Part shown: positions 33,420 to 42,590 of the stretch, in pieces
Layout of the letters: each line of letters opens with the position of its first letter
Position numbering within the stretch: position 1 is the first letter of the stretch
Assembly (NCBI GenBank): GCA_964516305.1
Contig: CAZEZH010000008.1
Coordinates: 1-50,836 of the forward strand
From: Lamprobacter sp964516305
Lineage (GTDB): Bacteria; Pseudomonadota; Gammaproteobacteria; Chromatiales; Chromatiaceae
Direction: 5' to 3'
Length of the DNA stretch: 50,836 nucleotides
The notes under the pieces: model-generated
What the model was told of the DNA's origin: nothing
The model's database searches: none
Seen by the model: the letters and a program-made list of their open reading frames with translations, nothing else
Translations under genes and position numbers: made by a program

Positions 33420-34403
33420 TCATTGCCCCAGCATCTCCTGCTCGAGCGAGAGGTAGATGCCATAGGCGTTGCGCCGATGGGTGGCGGCAAAGGCCGGCAA
33501 CCGCTCGAAGCGCGACCAATCCGCGGCCTCGTAGGCATCAGCAAATGGCGTCATCTCCTCAACCGCATCAGCCATCACCCCGCGCGTGTAGCGCAGATAC
33601 TCGAGCGTGCTGTGCACCGCCTCGGCAGGCTCGCGCGCGGCCGGCCCATGGCCGGGGATCAGCGCCTCGACACCGACCTGATCCAAGCTCTCCAACGCCT
33701 CCAGCCAACGACCAGTGTCGGCACTGCCGGTAAAGGGTATGCGACCCTCAAAGATCAGGTCGCCCGAGATCAAGACCTGGTCTGGCCGCACCAGCAGCGC
33801 GAGATCTCCATCGGAGTGGGCCGGGCCCAGATAGCGGATATCCAAGGTCACAGCGCCCAGACTCATCTCAGTCTGCTCGACGATCACCCGGTCCGGGCGC
33901 ACCAGTCGAGTATCCTCGTTGACCCAGGGCGAGAGCGAGAAGCGTCGCTCCTCGAGCCGCTCATCAGCCGCCGGCGCGTCCAGATAATCCTGAAAACCAC
34001 CCGGCGCAATGATCTCTGCGCCGAGATCCTCGAAGACCTGAAGCCCGTAGATGTGATCCGCGTGATAGTGCGTGACGATCACGGCCTTGATCGGCTGATC
34101 GGTCAGAGCGCGGATCTCCTCCAGAAAGCGTTGCCCCAATGACGGCGAGCCCAACGCATCGACGACGATCACGCCGTCTTCGGTCACAATCGCAGCCGCG
34201 TTGGAGATAAAGCCCTTGTTGTCCGTCGCAATCCCAGCCATGCCCTGCACGTAATAGACATGCTCCGAGACCCGCTTGAGCGACATCTCAATCTCGACCG
34301 GCACTGGCTCGGCGTTCGCAAACACTGCGGTTGGCAATAGCAGGAGCAGGAGCCTAGATCGACGCAAGGCGGCAAAGAGACGGGGCATAGATAGGGTCCT
34401 CAT
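33420..34403 (-). CDS. Periplasmic MBL-fold metallohydrolase
   Basis: Zinc hydrolase of the metallo-beta-lactamase superfamily. From ATG 34403 the protein has 327 residues with a signal peptide (RLLLLLLPTAVFANA). The metal motif is VTHYHADH near residue 95, with further ligands at GPAHSDGDL near 170, DLIFEG near 190 and IPGHGP near 225. The layout matches the group that includes SoxH-like and quinoprotein-relay hydrolases linked to sulfur or methanol oxidation, but the substrate is not evident. It is divergent from cydA. Confidence 0.85.
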   Translation of the reverse strand: MRTLSMPRLFAALRRSRLLLLLLPTAVFANAEPVPVEIEMSLKRVSEHVYYVQGMAGIATDNKGFISNAAAIVTEDGVIVVDALGSPSLGQRFLEEIRALTDQPIKAVIVTHYHADHIYGLQVFEDLGAEIIAPGGFQDYLDAPAADERLEERRFSLSPWVNEDTRLVRPDRVIVEQTEMSLGAVTLDIRYLGPAHSDGDLALLVRPDQVLISGDLIFEGRIPFTGSADTGRWLEALESLDQVGVEALIPGHGPAAREPAEAVHSTLEYLRYTRGVMADAVEEMTPFADAYEAADWSRFERLPAFAATHRRNAYGIYLSLEQEMLGQ

Positions 34404-34679
34404 TGTAAGTCTGGCTTTGGTGTTCAGCGACGGCAGGATGCGGTCTAGGGCCAGCGAGGGCAAGCGGGCGAGCAACAAAGGCTAGTTGGCCTTGACACAG
34501 CACCCCGACAGCTTGACCCAATGGGCTTGCCGGTGCACCCCCTCGTCGCCATCATCCTGGCGATACGCGCTCCCGACCGCCGGAGATGGGGAGATTGCCG
34601 CAGACCTTCGCGCCTCCGGTATTGAGAACAGCTTGCTCTTTCCACCACGTCCGGCCGACCACCGCAGAGAGGCTCCATC

Positions 34680-36041
34680 TTGGATCTTGACCCTGTCTCC
34701 ATCTCGCGGCTGCAGTTCGCCTTTACCGTCTCCTTCCACATCATCTTTCCAGCCTTCACCATCGGCCTCGCGGCCTGGCTGGCGACACTGGAAGGACTCT
34801 CGCTGATCACCGGTCGGCCTGTTTTCCGGCGCCTGTTCGATTTCTGGCTCAAGGTCTTCGCTGTCGCCTTCGGCCTCGGCGTGGTCTCCGGATTGGTGAT
34901 GGCGTTCCAGTTCGGCACCAACTGGAGCGAACTCTCGACCCTGGCCGGCCCGATTCAGGGGCCGCTGCTGGCCTACGAGTCCTTCACCGCCTTCCTGCTC
35001 GAGGCGACCTTCTTTGGCGTGTTGCTGTTCGGCCGCGAAAAGGTCCCGCGCTGGGCCTACTTCCTCTCGGCCCTGATGGTGGCGCTCGGCACCACCTTTT
35101 CGGCCTTCTGGATCATGGCCAACAATACCTGGATGCAAGTGCCGGTTGGCTACGAGCTGGTCGACGGCAGCTTCGTTGCAAAGGACTGGACCGAGATCCT
35201 GCTGGACCCGGTGCTCTGGGTACGGTTTCCGCACATGCTGCTCGGTGCCTACCTGACCACGGCCTTCTGCGTTGCCGCGACCGGGGCTTGGTATCTGCTG
35301 CGCGAACGCCATCGCGCCGAGGCGCGCGTCATGCTGGCGATGGGGCTGGGCATCGCCGCGGTGTTGACGCCGCTGCAGATCGGTTATGGCCACTTCAATG
35401 GCGAGTACACCGCCGAGCACCAACCGAGCAAGTTCACTACCCTCGAGGGCCGCTGGCAGACCGAGCAGCCGGCGCGGCTGGTCTTGCTCGCGTGGCCGGA
35501 CCTTGCCAACGAACGCAATCGCTTCGAGATCGCGCTGCCCTTCTTGGGCAGCTTCGTCGCTCAGGGCAACTTCAGCGCCGAAGAGCCGGGCATCGTCACG
35601 ATACCCCTGGATGAGCGGCCCCCGTTCTTGATCCCCTTCTACGCCTTCCGGGTCATGGTCGGTCTCGGCCTGGTCATGCTGGCCTTGTCTTGGGGTGGCC
35701 TCTGGCTGATGGTCCGTGGTCGACTGCGCGATCAGAGCCCGCAGCCACGTTGGTTCCTTTGGGCCACCTTCCTCGCCTGGCCGAGCGGCTTCATTGCCGT
35801 GCTCACCGGTTGGCTGACCGCCGAGGTCGGCCGCCAGCCCTGGGTCATCTTCGGCGCCATGCGCACCGCGGATGCGGTCACACCAAGCCTCTCGAGCAGC
35901 GCCGCACTCACCTCTCTCACCGCCTACTTCCTGGTCTATGCGCTGATCTTCTCGGCCGGCACCCTGTACCTCCATCGGCTGCTGCGCGAGGGACCACTCG
36001 ATGATGAACCCCCACCCGTAACCAACGGAGGCGCCGCATGA
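34680..36041 (+). CDS. cydA: Cytochrome bd-type quinol oxidase subunit I (CioA/CydA)
   Basis: Inner-membrane terminal oxidase subunit that oxidises quinol and reduces O2. The 453-residue length and the short Q-loop place it in the cyanide-insensitive (Cio) group rather than E. coli bd-I. Heme ligand regions are VSFHIIFPAFTIG (His near residue 20), RFPHMLLGAYLTTAF (His near 187) and GWLTAEVGRQPW near 387 beside the methionine ligand region. The GYGHFNGEYTAEHQPSK stretch begins the quinol loop. The start is TTG 34680, the only start with a ribosome site (GAGAGG about 8 bases upstream). It overlaps cydB as ATGA. Confidence 0.93.
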   Translation: MDLDPVSISRLQFAFTVSFHIIFPAFTIGLAAWLATLEGLSLITGRPVFRRLFDFWLKVFAVAFGLGVVSGLVMAFQFGTNWSELSTLAGPIQGPLLAYESFTAFLLEATFFGVLLFGREKVPRWAYFLSALMVALGTTFSAFWIMANNTWMQVPVGYELVDGSFVAKDWTEILLDPVLWVRFPHMLLGAYLTTAFCVAATGAWYLLRERHRAEARVMLAMGLGIAAVLTPLQIGYGHFNGEYTAEHQPSKFTTLEGRWQTEQPARLVLLAWPDLANERNRFEIALPFLGSFVAQGNFSAEEPGIVTIPLDERPPFLIPFYAFRVMVGLGLVMLALSWGGLWLMVRGRLRDQSPQPRWFLWATFLAWPSGFIAVLTGWLTAEVGRQPWVIFGAMRTADAVTPSLSSSAALTSLTAYFLVYALIFSAGTLYLHRLLREGPLDDEPPPVTNGGAA

Positions 36042-37048
36042 TCGAGCAGCTTCCCTTCTCACTCTCTCTATTTTGGGCGGGCGTGCTCGGCTTCTCAATC
36101 CTGGTCTACGTGCTGCTCGATGGCTTTGATCTTGGCGTCGGCATTCTCTTTGCGCTCAACCGCAACGAGGCCCATCGCCAACAGATGATGGGCTCGATCG
36201 CACCGGTCTGGGACGGCAACGAGACCTGGCTGATCATCGTCGGCACGGTGCTGTTCGGCGCCTTCCCGGTGGTCTACGCGATCTTCCTGTCTGCTTTCTA
36301 TCTGCCCGTGGCACTGTTACTGGTGGCGCTCATCCTGCGCGGCGTCGCCTTTGAGTTCCGCTACAAGGATGAGCGCCACCGCTGGCTCTGGGATCTGGGC
36401 TTCGTCCTCGGCTCCATCGTCGCGGCCTTCGTCCAAGGCGCCGCGATCGGTGCCATGGTCACCGGCATCACGGTCGAGGACGGCCGCTTCGCCGGCGGGC
36501 CGTTCGATTGGGTCACCCCCTTCCCACTCCTTTGTGGTCTCGGGCTGGTGCTCGGCTACACGCTGCTCGGTGCCGGTTGGCTGGCATTGAAGACCGAAGG
36601 AGACCTGCGCGACTGGGCCTATTCTTGGCTGCCGCGGCTGATGAAGGGCGTAATCGGCTTCGTTGCCCTCGCACTCATCGCAACCCTGATCGGCGACTTC
36701 GAGGTCGTGCAGCGCTGGCTTGCCAGACCCTGGCTGTTCCTGTTTCCGCTGCTCGCCACCGCGGCCGCCTGGGGACTGTTGCGCGGTGTCGAGGCTCGAC
36801 GCGACTGGCAGCCCTGGCTGATGGCCTCAGCCCTGTTCGTCACTGCCTTCGCGATGCTGGCCGGCAGCTTCTGGCCTTGGATCGTGCCCTATCACCTCAG
36901 CGTCGAGCAGGCCGCAGCGCCGGCAGCTTCGCTGAGCTTCCTGTTCTATGGCATCGGTCTAGTGGTGCTGCCAGTGATCCTGGTCTATACCGTCATCGTC
37001 TATTGGGTCTTCCGCGGCAAGGTGTCACCGGAGGCGAGTTATCACTGA
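36038..37048 (+). CDS. cydB: Cytochrome bd-type quinol oxidase subunit II (CioB/CydB)
   Basis: Structural partner of CydA. The 336-residue protein has eight to nine transmembrane helices; the diagnostic opening YVLLDGFDLGVGILF and the IAPVWDGNETWLIIVGTVLFGAFP segment are present. Its ATG overlaps the cydA stop (ATGA at 36038-36041), so translation is coupled. No CydX-like small subunit and no cydDC follows; cydDC is usually needed for bd assembly and is presumably elsewhere. Confidence 0.95.
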   Translation: MIEQLPFSLSLFWAGVLGFSILVYVLLDGFDLGVGILFALNRNEAHRQQMMGSIAPVWDGNETWLIIVGTVLFGAFPVVYAIFLSAFYLPVALLLVALILRGVAFEFRYKDERHRWLWDLGFVLGSIVAAFVQGAAIGAMVTGITVEDGRFAGGPFDWVTPFPLLCGLGLVLGYTLLGAGWLALKTEGDLRDWAYSWLPRLMKGVIGFVALALIATLIGDFEVVQRWLARPWLFLFPLLATAAAWGLLRGVEARRDWQPWLMASALFVTAFAMLAGSFWPWIVPYHLSVEQAAAPAASLSFLFYGIGLVVLPVILVYTVIVYWVFRGKVSPEASYH

Positions 37049-37176
37049 GCCCGTCGGCCCGGTTCGGAACCCGCAATTGCAGTGGCTTAGAGGCCGCACG
37101 CATTGCCAATCACAGCGCTAACATATCTGCTGAAACAGCGCTTGTGGCGACCCATGGGGTCGCTCCATACAGCGCC

Positions 37177-37902
37177 TTAGGCATCGGGTGTCTTGGCGAC
37201 CGGCTCAGGGCCTTGCGCCGCATTCGTCGCCGCGGGCGCCATGGCTACCAGACCAGGCAACAACGCTGAAAAGTCCTCGATCGCATCAAACTCGTCACAG
37301 CTGCGGGCGGGCTGCGCGGAGTCTGGCATTAGGATCGCCAGCAGCCAGCGGAAGCCATACTGACGAGCAGCGCGCAGCACCGGCAGGCTGTCATCGACGA
37401 ACAGGGTCCGGTGCGGATCAAAGGGCTCGAGCTCCTGCACACGCGGCCAGAACTCGGGTGACTCCTTCGCAGCCCGCAGATCGTGGGAGCAGATGATGTG
37501 CTCCAAATGGCCATCAAGGCGCGTCTTGCTCATCTTCAGCTCGATCGATTTCTGATGGGCATTGGTCACCAAAACACGCCGCTTGCCAGCAGCGGCCAAG
37601 GCATCGAGGAAGGTCAGCACATGCGGATGGACCGCGATCAGGTGCTCGACCTCGGCCTTGAGCATCGCGATGTCGAGCGCGAGCTCCTGCGTCCAGTGAT
37701 CAACGCAGTACCATTGCAGCGAGCCCAGGAGCGCTTGATAGCGCGCGTAGAGAGCGTCCTTCGAGGCCGCCAGCGAGATCCCTCTCGACTCGGCATAGCG
37801 CAGCGGGACATGCTCGAGCCAGAAGTGGTTGTCGAAGCGCAGATCCAGCAAGGTGCCGTCCATATCGAGGAAGACAGTGTCGATAGAGTTCCAATCCAGC
37901 AT
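37177..37902 (-). CDS. HAD-superfamily nucleotidase/phosphatase, YrfG-like
   Basis: Cytoplasmic phosphatase, probably acting on purine nucleotides as E. coli YrfG does. The 241-residue protein carries HAD motif I DMDGTLLDL at residue 13, a cap region with HFWLEHVPLRYAE, motif II VTNAHQKS near 118, and motif IV FVDDSLPVL near 182. ATG 37902 is chosen because homologous sequence starts there; the longer frame from 37983 adds 27 residues encoded partly by a pentanucleotide repeat. The start has no Shine-Dalgarno: four CCGAA units sit in its place. Confidence 0.85.
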   Translation of the reverse strand: MLDWNSIDTVFLDMDGTLLDLRFDNHFWLEHVPLRYAESRGISLAASKDALYARYQALLGSLQWYCVDHWTQELALDIAMLKAEVEHLIAVHPHVLTFLDALAAAGKRRVLVTNAHQKSIELKMSKTRLDGHLEHIICSHDLRAAKESPEFWPRVQELEPFDPHRTLFVDDSLPVLRAARQYGFRWLLAILMPDSAQPARSCDEFDAIEDFSALLPGLVAMAPAATNAAQGPEPVAKTPDA

Positions 37903-37904
37903 GA

Positions 37905-37924
37905 TTCGGTTCGGTTCGGTTCGG
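37905..37924. repeat. Four tandem TTCGG pentanucleotides at a start site
   Basis: Perfect (TTCGG)4, reading (CCGAA)4 on the coding strand, ends two bases before the ATG of the HAD gene. Unit-number change would alter spacing to any upstream ribosome site or shift the frame of an upstream start. Confidence 0.85.
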
Positions 37925-38032
37925 TACGGCGGTAAAATGATGTTATCACTCGCAATGAGTGGGGCACCGCCGCCCCGCGTCACCCGCTAGCCACGGCCTC
38001 CGCTCGTGCCACGTTAAAAACACTCAACACCA

Positions 38033-38770
38033 ATGCCAACAGCTCCATACCTGCTTGCCATCCTCATGCTGTACCTATGCGCCAGCATAGCTGTCGGCGC
38101 CCCGGAAAACCGCGTTTTCGAACTCGAGCATCGACGTGCCGACGACGTCATTGCCCAGCTGCGCGACCTCTATGGAAACGAGCCTCGGCTCTCAGCCAAT
38201 GGCCAGAGCCTTGTCGTTAGGGCCGAGCCCGAACAGCTCGCCGAGATCGAGAGACTCGTCTGGCAGATTGACCAACCACTCCGACAAGTTCAGATATCGC
38301 TCCGCCAACGCAACATGGCGAGCGGCAGCCGCCGCGATGGGTACTCCAGCCGGATCTACAGCACCGGCCGCGACTCCACACGCAGTGTCACCGTCCAAGA
38401 CCAGCAGTTTGCTCAGATCTCCTCTGGCCAAATCACACGGCTGCCGGTCGCTGCTCGCGGCGGCTGGAACCCCGCTGTTGTACTCAAGGAGGCCGACCTC
38501 AGCAGCGGTTTTCTCGTGCGGCCGACGGTACTCAGCGAAGATCAGGTGGAACTGGAGATCACTGCGCTCCACAACAATCACCTCCGGGGGCGACTGGATA
38601 TCGACACAGCGGGGGTCACGACCATCCGCCGAGTGCAACCCGGCGAATGGGTGGAACTGGGCGCGGAGCAGCAGACGGCGCGCACACCCGGAAACGGTCG
38701 CGTTTATAGTTCCGGGTTAAACGGAAATCGCCTCTGGGAGGTGCAAGTGGAGGTGCTTCACCTGCCATGA
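38033..38770 (+). CDS. Secreted protein with secretin N0/N1-like domain
   Basis: A 245-residue protein with signal peptide (residues 1-22, ending SIAVGA). Residues 25-85 match the short secretin domain of type II/III and pilus secretins (NRVFELEHRRADDVIAQLRDL, then LVVRAEPEQLAEIERLVWQID), while the secretin pore domain is absent. The C-terminal 130 residues are beta-rich and unassigned. It may serve as a periplasmic ring or accessory component. ATG 38033 is favoured by the signal peptide. It stands alone between opposed genes. Confidence 0.75.
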   Translation: MPTAPYLLAILMLYLCASIAVGAPENRVFELEHRRADDVIAQLRDLYGNEPRLSANGQSLVVRAEPEQLAEIERLVWQIDQPLRQVQISLRQRNMASGSRRDGYSSRIYSTGRDSTRSVTVQDQQFAQISSGQITRLPVAARGGWNPAVVLKEADLSSGFLVRPTVLSEDQVELEITALHNNHLRGRLDIDTAGVTTIRRVQPGEWVELGAEQQTARTPGNGRVYSSGLNGNRLWEVQVEVLHLP

Positions 38771-38952
38771 TGCGGCAGCGCGGGCCTGTGCTCAGTGTGC
38801 GCCACCCTGGGGTCCCTGATGCGCCTCAATGGAAGGCAATCTCGACGGTATCGATGAAGATGATCCCGAACTGAACCCGGGTTTTAGGCCCGGCGTTGCC
38901 AAGCTGCAGGTTCCTTTTTGCCGTGAAAGATCGGAAGGACGACGGGGGAATT
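38771..38952. other. Gap between convergent genes with a possible coding remnant
   Basis: On the minus strand one frame stays open from inside the end of the GGDEF gene to a TGA near 38830 and reads like real protein (ending FGIIFIDTVEIAFH), with high third-position GC. It lacks a start codon, so it is either a decayed gene fragment or a former C-terminal extension. Confidence 0.3.
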
Positions 38953-41900
38953 TCACCGTTCAGCGCGCACCTTGAGCTTCGCCACTGCAGCAGTCTTGAC
39001 ATCGTCCCAGGGAAGAGCGGCGTCAGGGTGCGCTAGGTGATCCGCAGCCTTCTCTTGCAGGAGCCGCAAGGTCAATTCATACAGGCAATCGCGGAGTGAA
39101 TGAAGCTCGTCCAGGATGGCTCCGGTGCTGGGCGAATCTTCACCTTGGGCCGATTCGACCAACGCCTTCGCCACTTGGTGGATGCGCGCATGCAGCGGCT
39201 CGATCTCAGCAAATGACGGGCGCTGGCCATAACGGGCCTTGGCTTCGCCGCGCAGCCAGAGGCCGAAACGGCAGACTGCGGCGCTGGTGTCCGGCGCATC
39301 GCCACCATCGCTGGCGAAACGCCCCCACTGCTCGACCCAGGCGCAATGCTCGATCACCGAGAACAACACGGCGACGTCTTCACGGTCAATGGTTTGGGTT
39401 TGGCGCCAAACCTCCGGCACCTGCCAACCCCCGAGCCAGCGCTCGAACTCGTCGGCCGGCATCGGGCGCGCGATCGCATAGCCCTGAGCCAGCTCGCAGC
39501 CGAGCGCGAGCAGCAGCTTGCCGTGCTCCAGGGTCTCAACGCCCTCGGCGACCACCCGGCGCTGGAACGCGGTGGCCAGGCCGAGCACGCCCTCTAGGAT
39601 GGCGAGATCGTCGGGATTGCAGAGGCAGCCGCGAACAAAGCTGGTGTCGACCTTGATCTCGGCCGCCGGGAGGTTGCGCAGATAGGTCAGCGACGAATAG
39701 CCGGTGCCGAAGTCGTCCAGCGACAGCTCCACGCCGAGACGACTGCAGTCCTCGATCACCCGTTTGATCAAGCCCAGGTCTTCAAGGGCGCTAGTCTCTA
39801 GCACCTCTAGCGTCAAGCGCCCAGGCGCGAAACCCGGATGGAGCGCCAGCACGTCGCGCAGCCAATCCACGAACCCGGCTTGCTGGAGATGGTGGGCGTG
39901 GATGTTGACGCTGAGGCCGAGCATTCGGCCATCACGGCCCCAATCATCGAGATGCTCCAAAGCCCGAGTCACCGCCAACGCACCGATCTCGATCATCAAG
40001 CGCTCGTCCGCGGCCTGCAGCAGAAATGAGCCAGGCGCCAGTAGCCCGCGTTCAGGATGTTGCCAGCGCAGCAAGGCCTCGGCGCCGATGACATTGCCGG
40101 TGCGCATGTTGACCTTGGGCTGGTAGTAGAAGAGCAGTTCGCCGCGTTCCAGCGCCCATTGCAGCCGATCGCGACTCTGTAGGCGCCCGCGTTGGTCAAG
40201 CTCTTGATCGACGTCGAACAGCAGGTAGCGATTACGCCCCGCCAACTTCGCTTGGTACATGGCCTGATCGGCTTGACGCAGCAACAGGTCTTCGTCGACC
40301 TCGGAGCGTTGCGGATAGAAGGTGACGCCAATGCTCACCGCCAGCTGCACCACAGCCTTTTCGAGCTGGATCGGCTGGCTCACGGCGGCCAAAAGCCGTT
40401 TCACCTGCGCGACCACCGCGTGCTCAGTCTGCAAGTCTGTGAGCACGGCAACAAACTCATCGCCGCCGAGCCGCGCCAAGGTATCGACCTCGCGCAGACA
40501 GCCACGCATGCGCTGCTCCACCTCACGCAGGAGCCGATCGCCCTGGTCATGACCGTGGCGGTCGTTCACCTCCTTGAAGCCATCCAGATCTAGATACAGC
40601 ACCGCCAGGGTCAAGCCACGGCGTTTGGTGCGTCCCAGTGCCTGGCGCATGCGGTCGGCAAGCAAAACGCGGTTTGGCAGCTCGGTCAGTGCATCGAAGT
40701 GCGCGGCATGCTCAAGTTGGCGCTGATAGTCGAGCTGCTCGGTGATGTCGGAATAGAGCGCGACGAACTCAGTTGCTTCCTGACCCGCCTTGCGCACGGC
40801 GCTGATGGTCACCGACTGCGCGCGCTGCTCGCCATCCTTGCAACGGTTCCAGATCTGACCGCGCCAGTAGCCCTTAAGCACAAGCGAATGCCAGAGTTCG
40901 GCATAGTAGTTAGCACCATGGCGACCCGACTTGAACAAGCGCGGGGTCTGACCAATCAGTTCATCGCGCTCGTAGCCGGTGAGCCGAACGAAGGCATCGT
41001 TGACGTCGACGATGGTGCCGTCCAGCGCAGCCACCAATATTCCCTCTCGCGCGTGCAAGAACACCGAGGCTGAGCGCTCGAGTCGCCGTTGGTTGCGCCG
41101 CCGCTGCACCAGATTCCAGGTCTCGTTGGAGATCAGCTGTAGGGTCTCAACATCCGTGGCGTCGTAATCCTGGACCTTATTGCCGACCCCAGTGAGCATC
41201 ACCACCTTGCCGTGTTCGGTCACCGGCACGCTGATGAAACGCTCGCGCAGCATCTGCTCCATCGGTAGGTAATCGGCCGGAGGCGCAAAACCCGCGATCT
41301 GTGCCTGCACTGCGACCGGACCATCCGGATCAAGCGCCAGCAGCGCGGCCATGATCAGGCGCATGGTGCGATCATCCACACCGGGCAAGGCAATCAACGG
41401 CCATTCAGGATACAGCCGGGTCGAGCTGATGAAGGGATAGTCACCGAGCGCCTGGCGGTTGATGACCTTGATCTCATTAAGGTCCAGCTGGCCGCTCGCG
41501 GCGAGCTCCTCGAGGATCTCGGTGCGGATGAAGCCGACGTCCACGGCGCCACTGAGCACCTCCCGTACCACAGCCGTATGACTGCCGACCCTGTGCAGTT
41601 CGCTAGGCAATGGCACCCCAGCCCGATCTAGTTCATAGACGGGTGCCAGATAGGCACCCGTGTTTAGGCGGCTCGGTATCGCGATGCGCTGCCCACGGAG
41701 GTCACTGAGACTCGCCAAATCGTCACGCTCAGCGCGGCTGAAGATCACCCCTCCAAGACTGCGTGTGGGAGTGCCGTCGACTCCGCGCTTGATCAATGTG
41801 ACCATCACTCCAGTGAGGCTGTTGCTGGCACGCAGGCTGATGTAATGCCGCGGATTGGTCAGCACCAGATCGACGTGATAGTCCTGCACCGCTTGATCCA

Positions 41901-42144
41901 GTGATTCGAGCGAGTGAACTTCGAGCTCAACGCGGACATTGGGCACCTGCTCGCTCAGATAACTGGCCAGCGGTTGGAAGCGGCGCTCCATCTCGGCCGT
42001 CGGGAGATAGGCATAGGCTCCTAGGGTCAGCACTTGCTCAGAAGCCATCACCACAGGGACCATGGCGCAGAGGGCAAGCCCGAGCCCAGACGTCAGCACC
42101 GCGCGAAACCACGAATCGATGGCACCCGCACGGCAATACATCAT
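38953..42144 (-). CDS. PhnD-PAS-GGDEF-EAL-CZB cyclic-di-GMP protein
   Basis: A 1063-residue signalling protein. In order: signal peptide (residues 12-34), a PhnD/TtrB-like periplasmic binding domain (36-300), the last 45 residues of a GAF domain (RFISVPVTEHGKVVMLTGVG and the Asp-Tyr-Asp stretch, 302-346), PAS (360-470), GGDEF with an intact GGDEF motif at 560-564 and a DLDGF metal site, EAL with the catalytic EALLRW at 689-694, and a C-terminal CZB zinc-binding domain (HCAWVEQW, VCRFGLWL and later histidines, about 960-1040). Both cyclase and phosphodiesterase motifs look functional. No transmembrane helix separates the periplasmic domain from the cytoplasmic ones, which is unusual and suggests an internal deletion. 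Confidence 0.88.
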   Translation of the reverse strand: MMYCRAGAIDSWFRAVLTSGLGLALCAMVPVVMASEQVLTLGAYAYLPTAEMERRFQPLASYLSEQVPNVRVELEVHSLESLDQAVQDYHVDLVLTNPRHYISLRASNSLTGVMVTLIKRGVDGTPTRSLGGVIFSRAERDDLASLSDLRGQRIAIPSRLNTGAYLAPVYELDRAGVPLPSELHRVGSHTAVVREVLSGAVDVGFIRTEILEELAASGQLDLNEIKVINRQALGDYPFISSTRLYPEWPLIALPGVDDRTMRLIMAALLALDPDGPVAVQAQIAGFAPPADYLPMEQMLRERFISVPVTEHGKVVMLTGVGNKVQDYDATDVETLQLISNETWNLVQRRRNQRRLERSASVFLHAREGILVAALDGTIVDVNDAFVRLTGYERDELIGQTPRLFKSGRHGANYYAELWHSLVLKGYWRGQIWNRCKDGEQRAQSVTISAVRKAGQEATEFVALYSDITEQLDYQRQLEHAAHFDALTELPNRVLLADRMRQALGRTKRRGLTLAVLYLDLDGFKEVNDRHGHDQGDRLLREVEQRMRGCLREVDTLARLGGDEFVAVLTDLQTEHAVVAQVKRLLAAVSQPIQLEKAVVQLAVSIGVTFYPQRSEVDEDLLLRQADQAMYQAKLAGRNRYLLFDVDQELDQRGRLQSRDRLQWALERGELLFYYQPKVNMRTGNVIGAEALLRWQHPERGLLAPGSFLLQAADERLMIEIGALAVTRALEHLDDWGRDGRMLGLSVNIHAHHLQQAGFVDWLRDVLALHPGFAPGRLTLEVLETSALEDLGLIKRVIEDCSRLGVELSLDDFGTGYSSLTYLRNLPAAEIKVDTSFVRGCLCNPDDLAILEGVLGLATAFQRRVVAEGVETLEHGKLLLALGCELAQGYAIARPMPADEFERWLGGWQVPEVWRQTQTIDREDVAVLFSVIEHCAWVEQWGRFASDGGDAPDTSAAVCRFGLWLRGEAKARYGQRPSFAEIEPLHARIHQVAKALVESAQGEDSPSTGAILDELHSLRDCLYELTLRLLQEKAADHLAHPDAALPWDDVKTAAVAKLKVRAER

Positions 42145-42590
42145 GGTTGAACCTGGGGCTGTCGTTTGATAAAGCGATGCTCGACCCGTTGCTCGAGCGA
42201 GACCGGTGCCGCCAGCAAGCCTTGCGCCACCACCACCTAATGATGCTCCTTGGCGACCTGGGTCAAAGGGCCATGCGCTACAAGATCGGAGCGATCTCGG
42301 GAAATGTCTGACAGGACAATCAGCGACAAGGCCCGGTTGGCGGCATCGAACGAGGTGCCATGGCGGCCAAGGATACGATAGAGGGCATCTTCGCGATTTT
42401 GACGTCGTTACTCAAGGGCGCGGAGCTGCTTTTGATCCAGCACTGCTCATCCAATTGGTTTAGATGACCCCATTAGTATTGCTAATTCTCGAGAAATCGT
42501 TGATGCTCTCGCTCCGCTAAACTCGCGTGACCGGCTCGATCATTAGCAGCCACCCACTCCAGTTAACCCCACCGTTAGGGAGATCAATTG
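42145..42590. other. Gene-free region with a possible degraded coding fragment
   Basis: In this 446-base stretch no complete gene is convincing. On the minus strand one frame between about 42403 and 42238 encodes a protein-like run (including ALYRILGRHGTSFDAANRAL) bounded by stops and without a start, suggesting a gene remnant. The 3' part should hold the promoter of the plus-strand pair that follows. Confidence 0.4.

Noticed and set aside
34480..34530. TTGACA at 34492 as a cydA promoter
   Set aside because: No acceptable -10 hexamer lies 16-18 bases downstream.
34482..36098. 538-codon minus-strand open frame opposite cydA
   Set aside because: It lies across cydA and the start of cydB, has charged low-complexity content and no domain; it is a shadow of high-GC codon usage.
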